Origin: Tetraselmis striata
Lineage: Eukaryota > Chlorophyta > Chlorodendrophyceae > Chlorodendrales > Chlorodendraceae
Direction of reading: 5' to 3'
Assembly: GCA_006384855.1 (NCBI GenBank)
Contig: VCJN01000543.1
Location: forward strand, 272,407-336,406
DNA: 64,000 nucleotides
Part shown: one piece after another, positions 1 to 10,130 of the stretch
Numbering within the stretch: the first letter of the stretch is position 1
Layout of the letters: each line of letters opens with the position of its first letter
Position numbers and translations under genes: made by a program
The notes under the pieces: generated by a model
Seen by the model: only the letters and a program-made list of their open reading frames with translations
Databases searched by the model: none
Told to the model about the DNA's origin: nothing

Positions 1-456
1 CCTCTTCGTGGCCGTGGTCGGGCAGGGGACTGCCCGCTGATGGGTCGCCATGCATGGGTACTTGGGGCCGCACAAAGCCGGGGTGCCGTCGCAGCAACAC
101 TCCCAGTCCGTCCGTTGGCCGCAGTCCACGCATGACGGGCGTCCGGCCAGGACACGCACATGATAGTGCATGTGGCCGCCTCCCGCCACTGCTCGTAGTG
201 CTCCGGTCAACATGGCGACGAGCAAGTCGGCATGTCCCGCAGGTGGCTGCGGGGCGGGTGGCGCGAGCGCAGCCTCGCTCGCCTCGACAACCCCCTCAGC
301 CCGATCAGTCGCCTCGACCACGGCCTCCTCCGCCTCCTGACGCGGCGCACCAGGCGCATCATCGTCGCCTGGCAGGGCGTCCCCCCCCGCAACGGCGCCG
401 TCGGCGGTGGCCGACGCCGTCGTGGCGGGGTGTTGTGAGGAGGTGGCCCTAGACAT
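1..456 (-). CDS. Cys-rich ORF, cut by the window edge; possible transposase zinc-finger end
   Basis: On the minus strand this frame is open from an ATG at 456 to the edge at base 1 (152 codons, no stop), and it is also open for some distance upstream of that ATG. The first ~90 residues are Ala/Glu/Pro-rich low complexity. After that comes a Cys cluster: CVDCGQRTDWECCC, then C-x5-C-x3-H further on. The spacing recalls the C-terminal cross-brace zinc finger that follows the catalytic domain in piggyBac-type transposases. I see no catalytic domain in the window, so the family is only a guess, and the ATG may not be the real start. Confidence 0.3.
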   Translation of the reverse strand, partial: MSRATSSQHPATTASATADGAVAGGDALPGDDDAPGAPRQEAEEAVVEATDRAEGVVEASEAALAPPAPQPPAGHADLLVAMLTGALRAVAGGGHMHYHVRVLAGRPSCVDCGQRTDWECCCDGTPALCGPKYPCMATHQRAVPCPTTATKR

Positions 457-1461
457 AGGTGGGGCCGGCACCGCCATGTGTAGCTCCACATGCGGTGCGG
501 TTCCTGACGCGACAGCTCCGTCGCACCAGTACCGGCGCCGGCACCCCACGCCTGCTGGGATTACCACCAACCGGCATGTTTCCTTTGGGAGGCGGTTCAT
601 CCGCGTCGGAGGTGAGCGGCGGTGCCTGTGTGGGTGTGGATACTGCCCGGCCATTAGGGCTCCCGCCGCCTGCCGCTCCGCCGACCCAAGCCGCGGCGTG
701 TGCTGCGCCCCGCATAGTCGCCTCGAATATAATATACATGACGCGGGGACGGGGGGGGGGGGGGGGGGGGGGGGGATTCGTGCGTTTCGTATGTCGGCGG
801 AAAGGCGTGCGAAGCTGCGGCTGGCGAAGGTGGTGGAAGTAAGCGTGGCGGCGTCGGCGGCGTATTACCGTGAGTGCATGCGTGCGCAACCCCGCGGCAG
901 CAAGCGCCGGACTCGGCGTGTGCCGGCGGCAGAGCTGCGAAGCCATGGACACGGTACGGGATGCCAAGTCTGGCTAAGCAACTGCCGAGGCTGGCGGCTT
1001 AACCCCCATGTCCGGCGGTTAAGGGACGGAAAGTGCGTAGAAGTTGATCGGCAAAGCGGGCATATAAGCCTGGCTGTGCTAGGTTCCTATTAAGTAATGG
1101 CGGTTTGTGCTAAGTAATTCGTAGGGGTGGACCATGCAGCGCAGGTAGGGGGCGGTATAAATGAGGCCGGGCACATATACTGCTCCACGAAACGACGCTG
1201 TCGCACGTGTAGTTGAATAGACGCCCCCCCCCCCCCCCCCCCCCCCCCCCGCCGGGTCGGCCCGCCGACCCGCCACGGCATGTAATATCTGTCATGCATC
1301 GCCGGGGTATGTGTGAGTGGATGCCCCGCCGCCACATCCCCCCCCCCCCCCCCCCCCCCCCCCCCATTTACACTTGTGCACTCATTAAGTTTGGGCTGGT
1401 TTCGGAGCGGTACATGTACGTATGTATATACATACAATGGAACGTAGGACCTGCGCGGAAA
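457..1461. other. Low-complexity non-coding stretch with three G/C homopolymer runs
   Basis: There is no credible gene. The stretch holds one G run near 750-775 and two C runs near 1224-1250 and 1340-1365. ORFs crossing the runs encode only poly-Gly or poly-Pro and are artefacts of the runs. Confidence 0.6.
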
Positions 1462-2627
1462 GAGGCGGGGCTGGCGGAGTGCGTTGGGGGTGCGTAGAGT
1501 AGCGTGTTGGTGAGATTCGGGGTGCATCGGACGCCGGATGCCCATCCACCCAGCGTAAAAGACGCGTACGTAATATTCACACTATATATATTCACACGCA
1601 AATGTGTGAAAACCGGACATTCCGTGCCGGATGGGTGGGAATACGGCGTCCGATGCAGCCAAAACCCCAGCAACACGCTATTCTATGCACCGCCAATGCA
1701 CTCCGCCAGCACCGCCTCATTCTCTGTCGATTTCGAAAACGCCTTCACATTATCCACCGCTAATTGCAATTGCCACCGTGTAATGTTGTCACGATGTGCG
1801 CACACAACAACACTTACTACCGGTTCCGACGCAGATGGAGGCGAGGCTGGCGGAGTGCGTTGGGGGTGCGTAGAGTAGCGTGCTGCAAATAATTGGGGTG
1901 CATCGGACGCCGGATGCCCATCCACCCGGCGTAAAAGACGCGTAATATTCACACTTTATTAACACACAAATGTGTGAAAACCGGACATTCCGTGCCGGAT
2001 GGGTGGGAATACGGCGTCCGATGCAGCCAAAACCCCAGCAAAATGCTATTCTATACACCGCCAATGCACTCCGCCAGCACCGCCTCATTCTCTGTCGATT
2101 TCGAAAACGCCTTCACATTATCCACCACTAATTGCAATTGCCACCGTGTAATGTTGTCACGATGTGCGCACACAACAACACTTACTACCGGTTCCGACGC
2201 GGATGGAGGCGAGGCTTGCGGAGTGCGTTGGGGGTGCGTAGAGTAGCGTGCTGCAAATAATTGGGGTGCATCGGACGCCGGATGCCCATCCACCCGGCGT
2301 AAAAGACGCGTAATATTCACACTTTATTAACACACAAATGTGTGAAATCAAAACCGGACATTCCGTGCCGGATGGGTGGGAATACGGCGTCCGATGCAGC
2401 CAAAACCCCAGCAACACGCTATTCTATGCACCGCCAATGCACTCCGCCAGCACCGCCTCATTCTCTGTCGATTTCGAAAACGCCTTCACATTATCCACCG
2501 GTAATAATTGCAATTGCCACCGTGTAATGTTGTCACGATGTGCGCACACAACAACACTTATTACTACCGGTTCCGACGCGGATGGAGGCGAGGCTTGCGG
2601 AGTGCACTGGCGGTGCACAGACTAGCG
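1462..2627. mobile_element. Tandem of three foldback (MITE-like) elements plus a truncated fourth
   Basis: Each element is about 250-260 bp and nearly all inverted repeat. The left arm begins GGCGGGGCTGGCGGAGTGCG and its imperfect reverse complement ends the element (…GCACTCCGCCAGCACCGCC). The arms match over about 90 bases with scattered mismatches. They flank a small AT-rich loop that holds a second short palindrome, TCACAC…GTGTGA. Elements lie at about 1462-1718, 1836-2086 and 2205-2462; a lone left arm sits at 2585-2627. Spacers of about 120 bp are also near-identical, so the whole ~370-bp unit was duplicated in tandem. I see no transposase ORF. Confidence 0.75.
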
Positions 2628-3040
2628 GGAGACTAGATCCATTGTCGCTTATTTACAAGCACGGGCGGTGCTGCCAGACCTGATCGTCTACGGCCGATAT
2701 AATATTCACACTATATTAACATCGGTGCACACCGCCGCACACCGCCGCACACCGCCGCACAACGCTGCGCGCGCACATTCGTCGCACACATTATCCCGGA
2801 TTCACTCGCCGTATCCATTACGCCGTGCTACTTCAACAATAAACATTGCGAAATTACACCGACACAATGCCGCACCGACTAGCTCTTGACAATACGTGCA
2901 TATAAATAGTAGTGGCGCGCTGCTCCTCGCCTCTGATGTGTCGTTGACTGCTGCGGAAGGCGGTCGTCGACTGGGTGTTAGTTTCTCCACCTCGGCCGCC
3001 CCCCCCCCCCCCCCCCCCTTCACCGCTCACAGCGCCATGG
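2628..3040. other. Non-coding stretch with a short CACCGCCGCA repeat
   Basis: A 10-base motif (CACCGCCGCA) is repeated about three times near 2730-2760, and a C run lies at 3000-3018. There is no gene I can support. Confidence 0.5.
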
Positions 3041-3325
3041 CCGACCTCGCCCCCCCGGGCAAAAGTGGGCGGCGAGCCTTGTTGTCTCGCGTGTCCGCGC
3101 CGCCGGCATCGAGGAGGACGAGAAAGACATGAGGAAACGCGTGACAAGGTGGGCGCGCAACAAAACACTCCATCCTCCACATTAGCACGCACCCACTCGT
3201 GGCTAACTTGTGCCGCGCGCAGGTTCGTCCGGGAGCGCCGTAAGGCCCACCTCAACGCCAAGGCTTCCACAGTGCCAGCGGCGCAACTCGTGGTGGCCGA
3301 GGAGGCCGCATCCTCAGCCGCTTAA
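3041..3325 (+). CDS. Possible two-exon hypothetical gene fragment
   Basis: Two adjoining stretches read like protein and could be joined by a short intron: an acidic/basic stretch around 3105-3150 (IEEDEKDMRKRVTR) and, after a CGCGCAG acceptor near 3222, FVRERRKAHLNAKAST running to a stop at 3325. I find no good start codon in the required frame; the ATG at 3037 lies in another frame. The family is not recognised. It could be the end of a mobile-element ORF. Confidence 0.25.
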   Translation, partial: PTSPPRAKVGGEPCCLACPRRRHRGGRERHEETRDKVGAQQNTPSSTLARTHSWLTCAARRFVRERRKAHLNAKASTVPAAQLVVAEEAASSAA

Positions 3326-3343
3326 AGGCGAAACGATTGTGGC

Positions 3344-3649
3344 TTGTTGTGGGTGTCTGGGCATAGGGGGCGTCCCGACGCGAAGGTAAGGAAGCTCATG
3401 GCGGCGTCGTCGACGGCACAGCCTCCCGGGGTGGTGAAGACACTGGCGGATGACAAGAAGCGGAAGAGGCCAGTGAAGAAACGCCGAGGTAAGAAACTGA
3501 CGGTCGCGGAGTCGGAGGCGGAGTCGGAGGCGCAGGCGGAGGCGGAGGCGGAGGCGGAGGCGGAGGCGGAGGCGGAGGCGGAGGCGGAGGCAGCGAGATC
3601 GTCGAAGCGGAGGGTCCCCCGGGCACGCAAGAACAAGAACAAGCAGTAG
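3344..3649 (+). CDS. Hypothetical basic protein with Glu/Ala repeat
   Basis: This 101-codon ORF has a lysine/arginine-rich middle (KKRKRPVKKRRGKK, like a nuclear localisation signal). A run of Glu-Ala dipeptides follows, encoded by about twelve GGCGGA hexanucleotides at roughly 3517-3594, and the ORF ends in another basic tail. The Glu/Ala part comes directly from the hexanucleotide repeat, so the ORF may exist by chance. There is a possible intron link to the fragment just upstream. No family is recognised. Confidence 0.3.
   Translation: MLWVSGHRGRPDAKVRKLMAASSTAQPPGVVKTLADDKKRKRPVKKRRGKKLTVAESEAESEAQAEAEAEAEAEAEAEAEAEAARSSKRRVPRARKNKNKQ
3517..3594 (+). repeat. GGCGGA hexanucleotide microsatellite
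   Basis: About a dozen consecutive GAGGCG/GGCGGA units, in frame with the ORF at 3344-3649, where they encode Glu-Ala. Confidence 0.85.
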
Positions 3650-4690
3650 CCCCCGCCCCCTTACCCCCCTCCCCTCACTCCCCCGGCGGGAGCGGCGGGG
3701 GGGGGGGGGGGGGGGCGGGGGGGCGGCGGGGGGACCACGCCCGCCCGCCTCCCCCCCCCCCCCCCCCCCGGGGGGCCACATTCCCCGATGGCAGCTGTCG
3801 CGAATATTGTAATTCAAACATTCTTCGGCAAACCGCTGCCTGCCCCCGCCCTCCCCCTCGCGAATATTTATGTAACGTGAGCACTCTTTGGCAAAACATG
3901 GCAGCCAAACCGCCCATCTGATGACCTTTGATCGGACGGCTGGCAGGCCCGTTCAGCAGTACTAGCTATAATGTACACAAAATTCCCCACTTTGGCCAAA
4001 TAGTACGGCTGAGATTTGCGCTCCCATGTACTTATAGTCGTAGCTATCCACAGGACCACTCGTCATCGCGCCCGGGTTCGTACTAGATACCCGGTACCGG
4101 CTTAATAAATATATCGCGTACTACCCGGTACCACCCGGTACTACCCGGTACCACACGGACAACCTCGCACCTTTTACTTCAGTCCCATGTAGCACATCAC
4201 ACGTCATGTACGACTACCTCAATGATTACAAAAAGGATTTATCGCCCGCCGGCAATAACGCCGGATGTACTCGCACGTAACTGGATGGACATGCCGCCAC
4301 CAGCAGCAGCTTTCACGGATAATAGTGGTACCGGTACGGTAGTGCTTCGTCACCCGTATGTCACATCTGAATCTCACAGTGTACGGCGGTATCTATAACG
4401 TCGGGTAACACCCGTCGTACTTCGTCGCTCCATGTAATTCAATCCTCTATAATTTCAATATGATCATTAGCAATGCAAGGGGCTCGCAGTTTGCTATCAA
4501 GTCCCCACTGCTTGGCTTGGCAGCACTGCTGGCTGACCGCAGCACGGGGCCATCCAACCAAAGAGGTGCCATGCTACCGTACATGGCAGCACTACCGTTG
4601 AGTCGATGTATAGTCGAGCACCACGTTGATTTGACGTAAGTACCGGGACCAGCAACGCTCGATCGAGAAAAGTACGACGACGGGAAGAGG
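3650..4690. other. Non-coding stretch with G/C runs and a CCGGTAC repeat
   Basis: G and C runs lie at about 3697-3770. At 4087-4155 a roughly 10-base motif (ACCCGGTACT or ACCCGGTACC) is repeated about five times; each copy contains the palindrome GGTACC or a variant of it. I found no gene. Confidence 0.6.
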
Positions 4691-4702
4691 TGAGAATGTA
4701 TT

Positions 4703-5060
4703 GTGTCGACTCCCCTCCCCCCTGTGTGGCGCCTACTACTCCGCCGTCGCCAACACATGCTCATGGACCCCCTTCGCAACAAACGCCGTCAGCTGTACAC
4801 CGGTGCCGAGGCCACGACTCTGATGGAGGCCGCGCTCAATGTATGCGAGTTGAATCTGAAGCACAAAATCAAGACGGCGGCGTTCGAGAGGCTGTCGAAG
4901 CTGCTGAAGAAACACATGCTATCGAAGGACGGGTCAGGGCTTATTGCCGAGACGTAGTACCAACACGTGGAGCAGTGTCTGAACGTCCTTGACATTGATA
5001 AAGAAGTATATCGTTTAGTGCTGCCCGTGCGACGAACATTGGTACGGCCACTCCCTGGAT
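4703..5060 (+). pseudogene. Broken ORF, perhaps transposon-derived
   Basis: An 84-codon ORF ends at 4957 but the same frame stays protein-like past the stop (QHVEQCLNVLDIDKEVYRL…). It contains LKHKIKTAAFERLSKLLKK and an alternating hydrophobic/charged pattern. This faintly recalls the region upstream of the catalytic domain in CACTA/EnSpm-type element proteins, but I would not assign a family. The in-frame stop suggests decay. Confidence 0.25.
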
Positions 5061-5114
5061 GGTGACTTGAGAGAATGTTTTGCTGCTTGGGCACATAGCT
5101 CTGACCTTTGGACT

Positions 5115-5900
5115 CTAGCTCAAGATCCTTGATGTGTTTAAAGCGCATGATGGTGTTCGTTTTGTGGCCGCCTGCTCGTCGGCAATGTTGCCGGCGAGGT
5201 AAACATCCACAATCCAGCTAATCGGTGGCAGAGGCATGTCATTAATGGCAAATGTGGCAGTGTGGAACATGTAGGTGCCGGCGGCGGGGTACGAGTGGAT
5301 GAGGCGATATTTAGATAGGATAATGGGGCGCAAGGACTTACCGAGTTCGCTATTCCGGAGGGAAAAACAATAATAGCGCGAGTGTCGTAGGAATTCTTGG
5401 CGTTGAGCCTTAAAGTGTTCGAGTATATGATGTGAATTCATCATACATGGGGTGGATAATAATCGCAGTAACACCAATAGCCGATGCCGAAGTAAACGAC
5501 TATAGCACAAATAAAAAATCGGGCAGAACGCGTCATCAAATGCGGAAGCGCATGCATCAAGAGTGGCCGGACTATAATTATAATCAAGGCGGGCAATGTC
5601 ATCACAATCAATGGCGATGGAGTCGGGTGGGCATGCATGTGGTCGGGCATGCTTCGTTTTGTTGCCAGTGCCGGGGCGGTGTCGGGAAAACTTCCGAACA
5701 ACAACGCGTTTTTCAATCGCGGATAACTTGGCAGTAGCATCGTCAGCCGGGATGCCGAAGTCAGCAGTTGGTCGCAAGAACCGAGCGATAGAGCTCGCGC
5801 GAAGGCAACGAGTATACTGTCGACTCGACAGGCAACGGACATGAAGAGGAGACCCCGTCATGCGCATGTACCGGCACTCATGGCTCGGACGCGCTCTCAT
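5115..5900 (-). CDS. Unrecognised 261-codon ORF
   Basis: This is the longest open frame in 4.7-6 kb. Its C-terminal half (about residues 160-261) has normal protein composition with aromatic and proline residues, for example WIVDVYLAGNIADEQ. The N-terminal half looks like random translation. No motif or family is recognised, and the setting is repeat-rich. It may be one exon of a mobile-element ORF. Confidence 0.2.
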   Translation of the reverse strand: MRARPSHECRYMRMTGSPLHVRCLSSRQYTRCLRASSIARFLRPTADFGIPADDATAKLSAIEKRVVVRKFSRHRPGTGNKTKHARPHACPPDSIAIDCDDIARLDYNYSPATLDACASAFDDAFCPIFYLCYSRLLRHRLLVLLRLLSTPCMMNSHHILEHFKAQRQEFLRHSRYYCFSLRNSELGKSLRPIILSKYRLIHSYPAAGTYMFHTATFAINDMPLPPISWIVDVYLAGNIADEQAATKRTPSCALNTSRILS

Positions 5901-6039
5901 GAATGAGTTAGCTCATTCACCGAGGGCATGCCAATTGGGGTAAAATATTCTCGGGACCGAAGGATAGACTCGGCCAGTAAGAAAGATTGTCGATTGATTT
6001 ACAATAAGAAATCGAATCTAAGTATGTCGCAAACCGTCA

Positions 6040-7180
6040 GTGACCGTCAAGATTCCTCAAGTTCAGCTTGGTAAAACCCTTGGCTGCCTTGTTGGCAGCC
6101 ACTGTCTGGATCCAAGCCCGCCTCGCTCGTCGACGAGCATTTCATAATAGAGTTGCCCATTTGGCCACAACCTGCGCACTTGCCTTCATAGCGGCCATAG
6201 CCAGAGCAGTGAGGGGTGATACGTGGGCAGGAGGGGGTGCGGGTGCGGCGGGTGTGGCCGCGGGAGTATTCGGGGGGGGGGGGGGGGGGGAGGGGAGAAG
6301 GGCCGGCGGCGGCGGGGGGAGGGGGGCGGACCGGCACCCCGACGGATGCACCGGTGAGGCGTGTCGGCAGCTGGCAGCTTTCGCTTGCTAGAGGCGGCGG
6401 CGGCAAACTCGAGGTCGATGGCCTCGAGGTGGCGGCAGTTGGTGGCGTACGAGTCGATCGGCTCATTGGCGCGACGGCCGGTAGCCTCGAAGGCGACTTG
6501 AGCCGAGTTGGGTAGGCATGCATGGATGACGCCCGCAACGGTAAACTTGTTGTAGCGGAGTACTCCGGCAGCATGTCGAAGGTGCGCCGCAGATGCTGAG
6601 CAAGCTTGATGACATTGCCCGGAAGGTTATGATGGTTGGGGCCAATGCACATGCTAGTGGCGTAACGCATGATGACGCCGGGCAAATTGGAATTGGACTG
6701 GAAGCACGCAACGGGCTTGGACTGGAAGTCGTCGATGTCGGCGAAGACGGTGGCAACGTTCACGCATGGTGCGACGTCGCAAAACACAGGGGAATCGTCG
6801 GCTAGTAGGCCGTGATAGGCCATGCCAAACGTCCGACTACTCCGGTGGGATGAGCAGGATCCATGCCTCCGGAGTAGGGGTCCAATAGATACCGGCGATG
6901 AGCTCTTTGAGATCTGAAAGAACCCGATGAGCTGATGAACCTCGCGGCGGTCGCCGAGGATGCGGGGGGGGGGGGGGGGGGGGGGGGGCGGCGTTGATGA
7001 TGCTCGTCGCCGGACACGGGTCTTAGTCTTGGCGTGCTCCACCTGGATGACACGGGTGACGTATGTAGCTAGGTAGTAGGTGTCGATCTCCATGCGGGTC
7101 TGGCCGACAGCGGTGGCGGCGGCGGCAGCTTGGTCGGCGATGGTAGCAGCGGCGGCGGCTCGGCGGGTGATGGGCATACG
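6040..7180 (-). pseudogene. Retrotransposon gag-like region, frame-shifted
   Basis: On the minus strand, 376 codons are open. Good-looking protein alternates between frames: a start-proximal Ala-rich segment, then NVIKLAQHLRRTFDMLPEY, then (in another frame) a stretch of about 50 residues with ANEPIDSYATNCRHLEAID, and near the end a zinc-knuckle-like CAGCGQMGNSIMKC in which the usual His is Asn. That order (helical capsid-like part, then knuckle) suggests a Gag protein. A G run at 6963-6988 and another at 6272-6290 interrupt it. Protease or reverse transcriptase domains are not visible, so the element type is unknown. Confidence 0.35.
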
Positions 7181-8432
7181 CGGTGGAAGCGCGGCGGGGG
7201 ATTTAGACCAGAGCTCAGCGAAACCAATGTTAACTTGAAGATTGAGGCTTTAGGTAAGAACAAGGGATATTTGCAACAAAGATAATTGTTACAGTGTACC
7301 GGGCCGTACAAGGCTTATCTATATAACTATTGGCTTGGCAGCCGGTTGCAAGCATGTGCTAGGCTTGGAGATTTAATCTAGTCTTGAAGTCATTGGGCGT
7401 TGATGCGGATAGCCGCGGGCGTAATGTGGCCGTCGGCGGTATCAATGATGTATATTACTAGTAGTAGTGGTGCTGGCGTACGGGCAATGAGCAGATGGGC
7501 GATTCGAATATGAGTAGATAGAGATATGTGAATACGCAAGTGTTTACAAGTCTGGGTATTGTTACGATTCTGAGTATGCAGGTAGGGTTATAGTGGTAAC
7601 CCTAACAACATCGACCCTAATAATGTCCTTTTTCGCATATGGCTCGTGGTTCATCTTCTTCTTCGGCCACATCATCGCGCCCCTTCGGCCACAGTGCCCC
7701 TCCCGGTGCAATCCCGCCCTACATGACCTGGCGTTACCCCTGCTTCGTCAATCTGCCGCTCTCGTCGTTTGCACTTCCCTCGCAAAACCAAACTCAACTA
7801 CTCTGGAATGTTAAAAACTAAAGTTTATGGGGCCCTCCTTTATTCATGATAACCGCTTTATTCTACCTGCATGTGCTGCTGGAACGGTACGGGTTACTAG
7901 TTCACCCGTCGCTGTGCCCCTGCTTGGTGTGAAGCACGAGCAGACACAAAAGCCTGCCATCTTCCACACAGAGCAGCCCCCTGACTTCGGTTTCCCTCCA
8001 CGCATTCAATGAACCTGCCCTGCCAATTTCTGCTCTTGTATGTGTAAAACCAGCCCGCGCAATTTATTTGGCAAAATCACACTGTAGTATGAAACAACCG
8101 TTCGCCAGACCTCTGAAACATGTCTGAATAACTTACGTTACTCATACGTTATTAAATTGGAGTGTCGCGAGAACAACATGATTGATATTACGCGCAAGTA
8201 GCGACCGTCCCGGGGGCGGGAAAAAACAAAAGTAGCGACCTGTTGTGTAGTGCCGTGGCGGTGGCGGCGGCCGCGATCTGAGCACGCACGTCGCCTTCCG
8301 CCATATCTATCGGCAGCAACTCCCAGCATGTGCCGCAAACGCCCTTCGCAGCCGTCAGAATTACTTCGCATCTCTTGCCACATCCGTCTGGAAGTCCACG
8401 TATCGTATCCCGAGTCCCTTTTATAAGTAGCC
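7181..8432. other. Intergenic region upstream of cytochrome c
   Basis: No supported gene. A 60-codon ORF at 7639-7821 (Ser/Pro-rich start, then FALPSQNQTQLLWNVKN) is preceded by CCCTAACAACATCGACCCTAA and could be a gag start of a decayed element. The last few hundred bases should hold the cytochrome c promoter, but I cannot point to a motif there. Confidence 0.4.
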
Positions 8433-9588
8433 ATGGCGTCCTTCGCAGAGGCCCCGGCTGGCGACGCCGCGAAGGGGGAGAAGATTTTCAAGACCAAGTG
8501 TGCTCAGTGCCACGTGGCGGAGAAGGGCGGCGGCCACAAGCAGGTTTCGGCACGCCTCGCCACCTACTCCCGTTGTCCCTCGCATGCCACCTCTTCTCGA
8601 GGTTTTTGTGGACCTGCTGCAAGCCGTTGTGGTTACCGCGCACACACAGAGCACCGCCGGCGCCGCTGGGTGCGCACCTAATGTCGCGCATCATGGGTAC
8701 GAGCGCGGAATTAGGGTTTCGCCCCCCGTCTGCGGCAGTGCTGGTGTACGAACTACCTACGCTGCGCCATCAGGGGGGGGGGGAGGGAAGGGGGGGGGGG
8801 GGGGGGGGGGTCTATTCACCACTTTTCCCTACCTGCATCCTCCTGAGCCGTGTCCCCGTTCAGAGTTCCGGGTACTGCTCCTGTGGTATCAGTATCCGAG
8901 TCCAACCGTCTCCTGCCATGGGGAACCAGAGCGATATTTCTTCCCCTTTGATGCATTCCATCGCTGCATCTGCATGATAAAGCATGCATGCCAGGCTCGC
9001 GCCAGGCCACGCCAGGCCACGAGGGATACCTTGAGGCATTCCCGTGTCAGAACCCTCTGTCCCCTTGTTCGGTTGGGCGGTCCGTGCTGAGGCTAGCGGC
9101 GCGTGTGCTGCCCCGTCTCAACAGGGCCCCAACCTCGGCGGTCTGTTCGGCCGCACCTCTGGCACCACCGAGGGCTTTGCTTACTCCAAGGCTAACAAGG
9201 AGAAGGGCGTCGTCTGGAGCGATGAGACCTTGTACGACTACCTGCTCAACCCAAAGAAGTACATCCCAGGTGACGCCCCTCCCCCCTCTCCTTCCTTTTC
9301 CCCTCCTGCGCCCCGAGCAGGAGGGAGCGCTGCAAACCCACCCGCCCTTCAACCAACGCACCCCTTTCAAGCCGTCTACGCCTCTGCGACCCAATCTGCA
9401 CGACCCTCTCGGCTATCTCTGCCCTGGCCCCTTGCTGAATGCATGGCACGGCCACGGTTGCACCTCCCCTGCGTCTCATCCCATGCGCGCCGCCTCTGTT
9501 CTCAGGCACCAAGATGGTGTTCGCGGGCCTGAAGAAGCCCCAGGAGCGCGTGGACCTGATCGCGTACCTGAAGTCCTCCACCGCCTAG
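8433..9588 (+). CDS. CYC: Cytochrome c, mitochondrial electron carrier
   Basis: Carries electrons from complex III to complex IV in the mitochondrial intermembrane space. Three exons, 8433-8543, 9125-9269 and 9506-9588, have GT-AG borders and matching phases and join to 112 residues, the usual length. Exon 1 has the haem-attachment motif CAQCH. Exon 2 carries [14 protein letters not shown] and [11 protein letters not shown]. Exon 3 carries [10 protein letters not shown], with the Met that is the sixth haem-iron ligand, and ends [10 protein letters not shown]. The start has a good context (AGCCATGG). Intron 1 contains G runs at about 8774-8810. The sequence resembles green-algal cytochrome c. 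The gene converges with the helicase gene; their stops are 543 bp apart. Confidence 0.97.
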
Positions 9589-10130
9589 GCCTCAGTCTGC
9601 TCCCACGTGTCCGGGCAGCGCCCATCCTAGTCGACCTGCTGTAGACATTCCAGGCCCATTGGGCGACGCCGGTGCTTTTTATCTCACATCCGATTCGATG
9701 GGTGCTTGGTGCTGAGGCGGCCAATCCCGCGGCGCAACTGTGTCCGCGTGTATGTGCATTTGCTATCCATCGCATGTGCCCATGGCTGCTTCGTCGCGAG
9801 CTTGGGACCCCCCCCCCTTCCCCCTCTCATTCCGGTTCGAGGAGTATCCTCATCAGCACATGCCCGGTGGCGAAGACTTTGTGCTGACTGTCAGAGGAGA
9901 TTAACATTGGCGGCGGTCATTTACATGTATACTCAATCCTGGGGATGGAAACCGCGGTGGCGATTGGGATGCCGGCGATCAGGTTTGGCGGGTATTGGGA
10001 AGGACAGAAAGAAATGCGTTACACTCGCACTGGTGGCCCAGGCTCGCTAGGCCGCGACACCACCCCTCCGGGGCAGCTGGAAGCAGTGCCGTCGACCGCG
10101 CCATGGCCCCGGATCGCTGTCGTCACAGTC
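9589..10130. other. Convergent intergenic spacer, cytochrome c / DExH helicase
   Basis: Both genes end here, so it should hold two 3' UTRs. I see no ORF worth reporting. Confidence 0.6.

Noticed and set aside
1079..1545. Overlapping ORFs with long Gly or Pro runs
   Set aside because: They are translations of the homopolymer runs at 1224 and 1340.
7595..7622. Telomere-like CCCTAA repeats
   Set aside because: Only two separated copies, not a tandem, and no match to the plant/algal TTTAGGG array.
8418..8430. TATA box (TTTTATAAG) for cytochrome c
   Set aside because: It ends only a few bases before the ATG, too close to act as a core promoter for this start.
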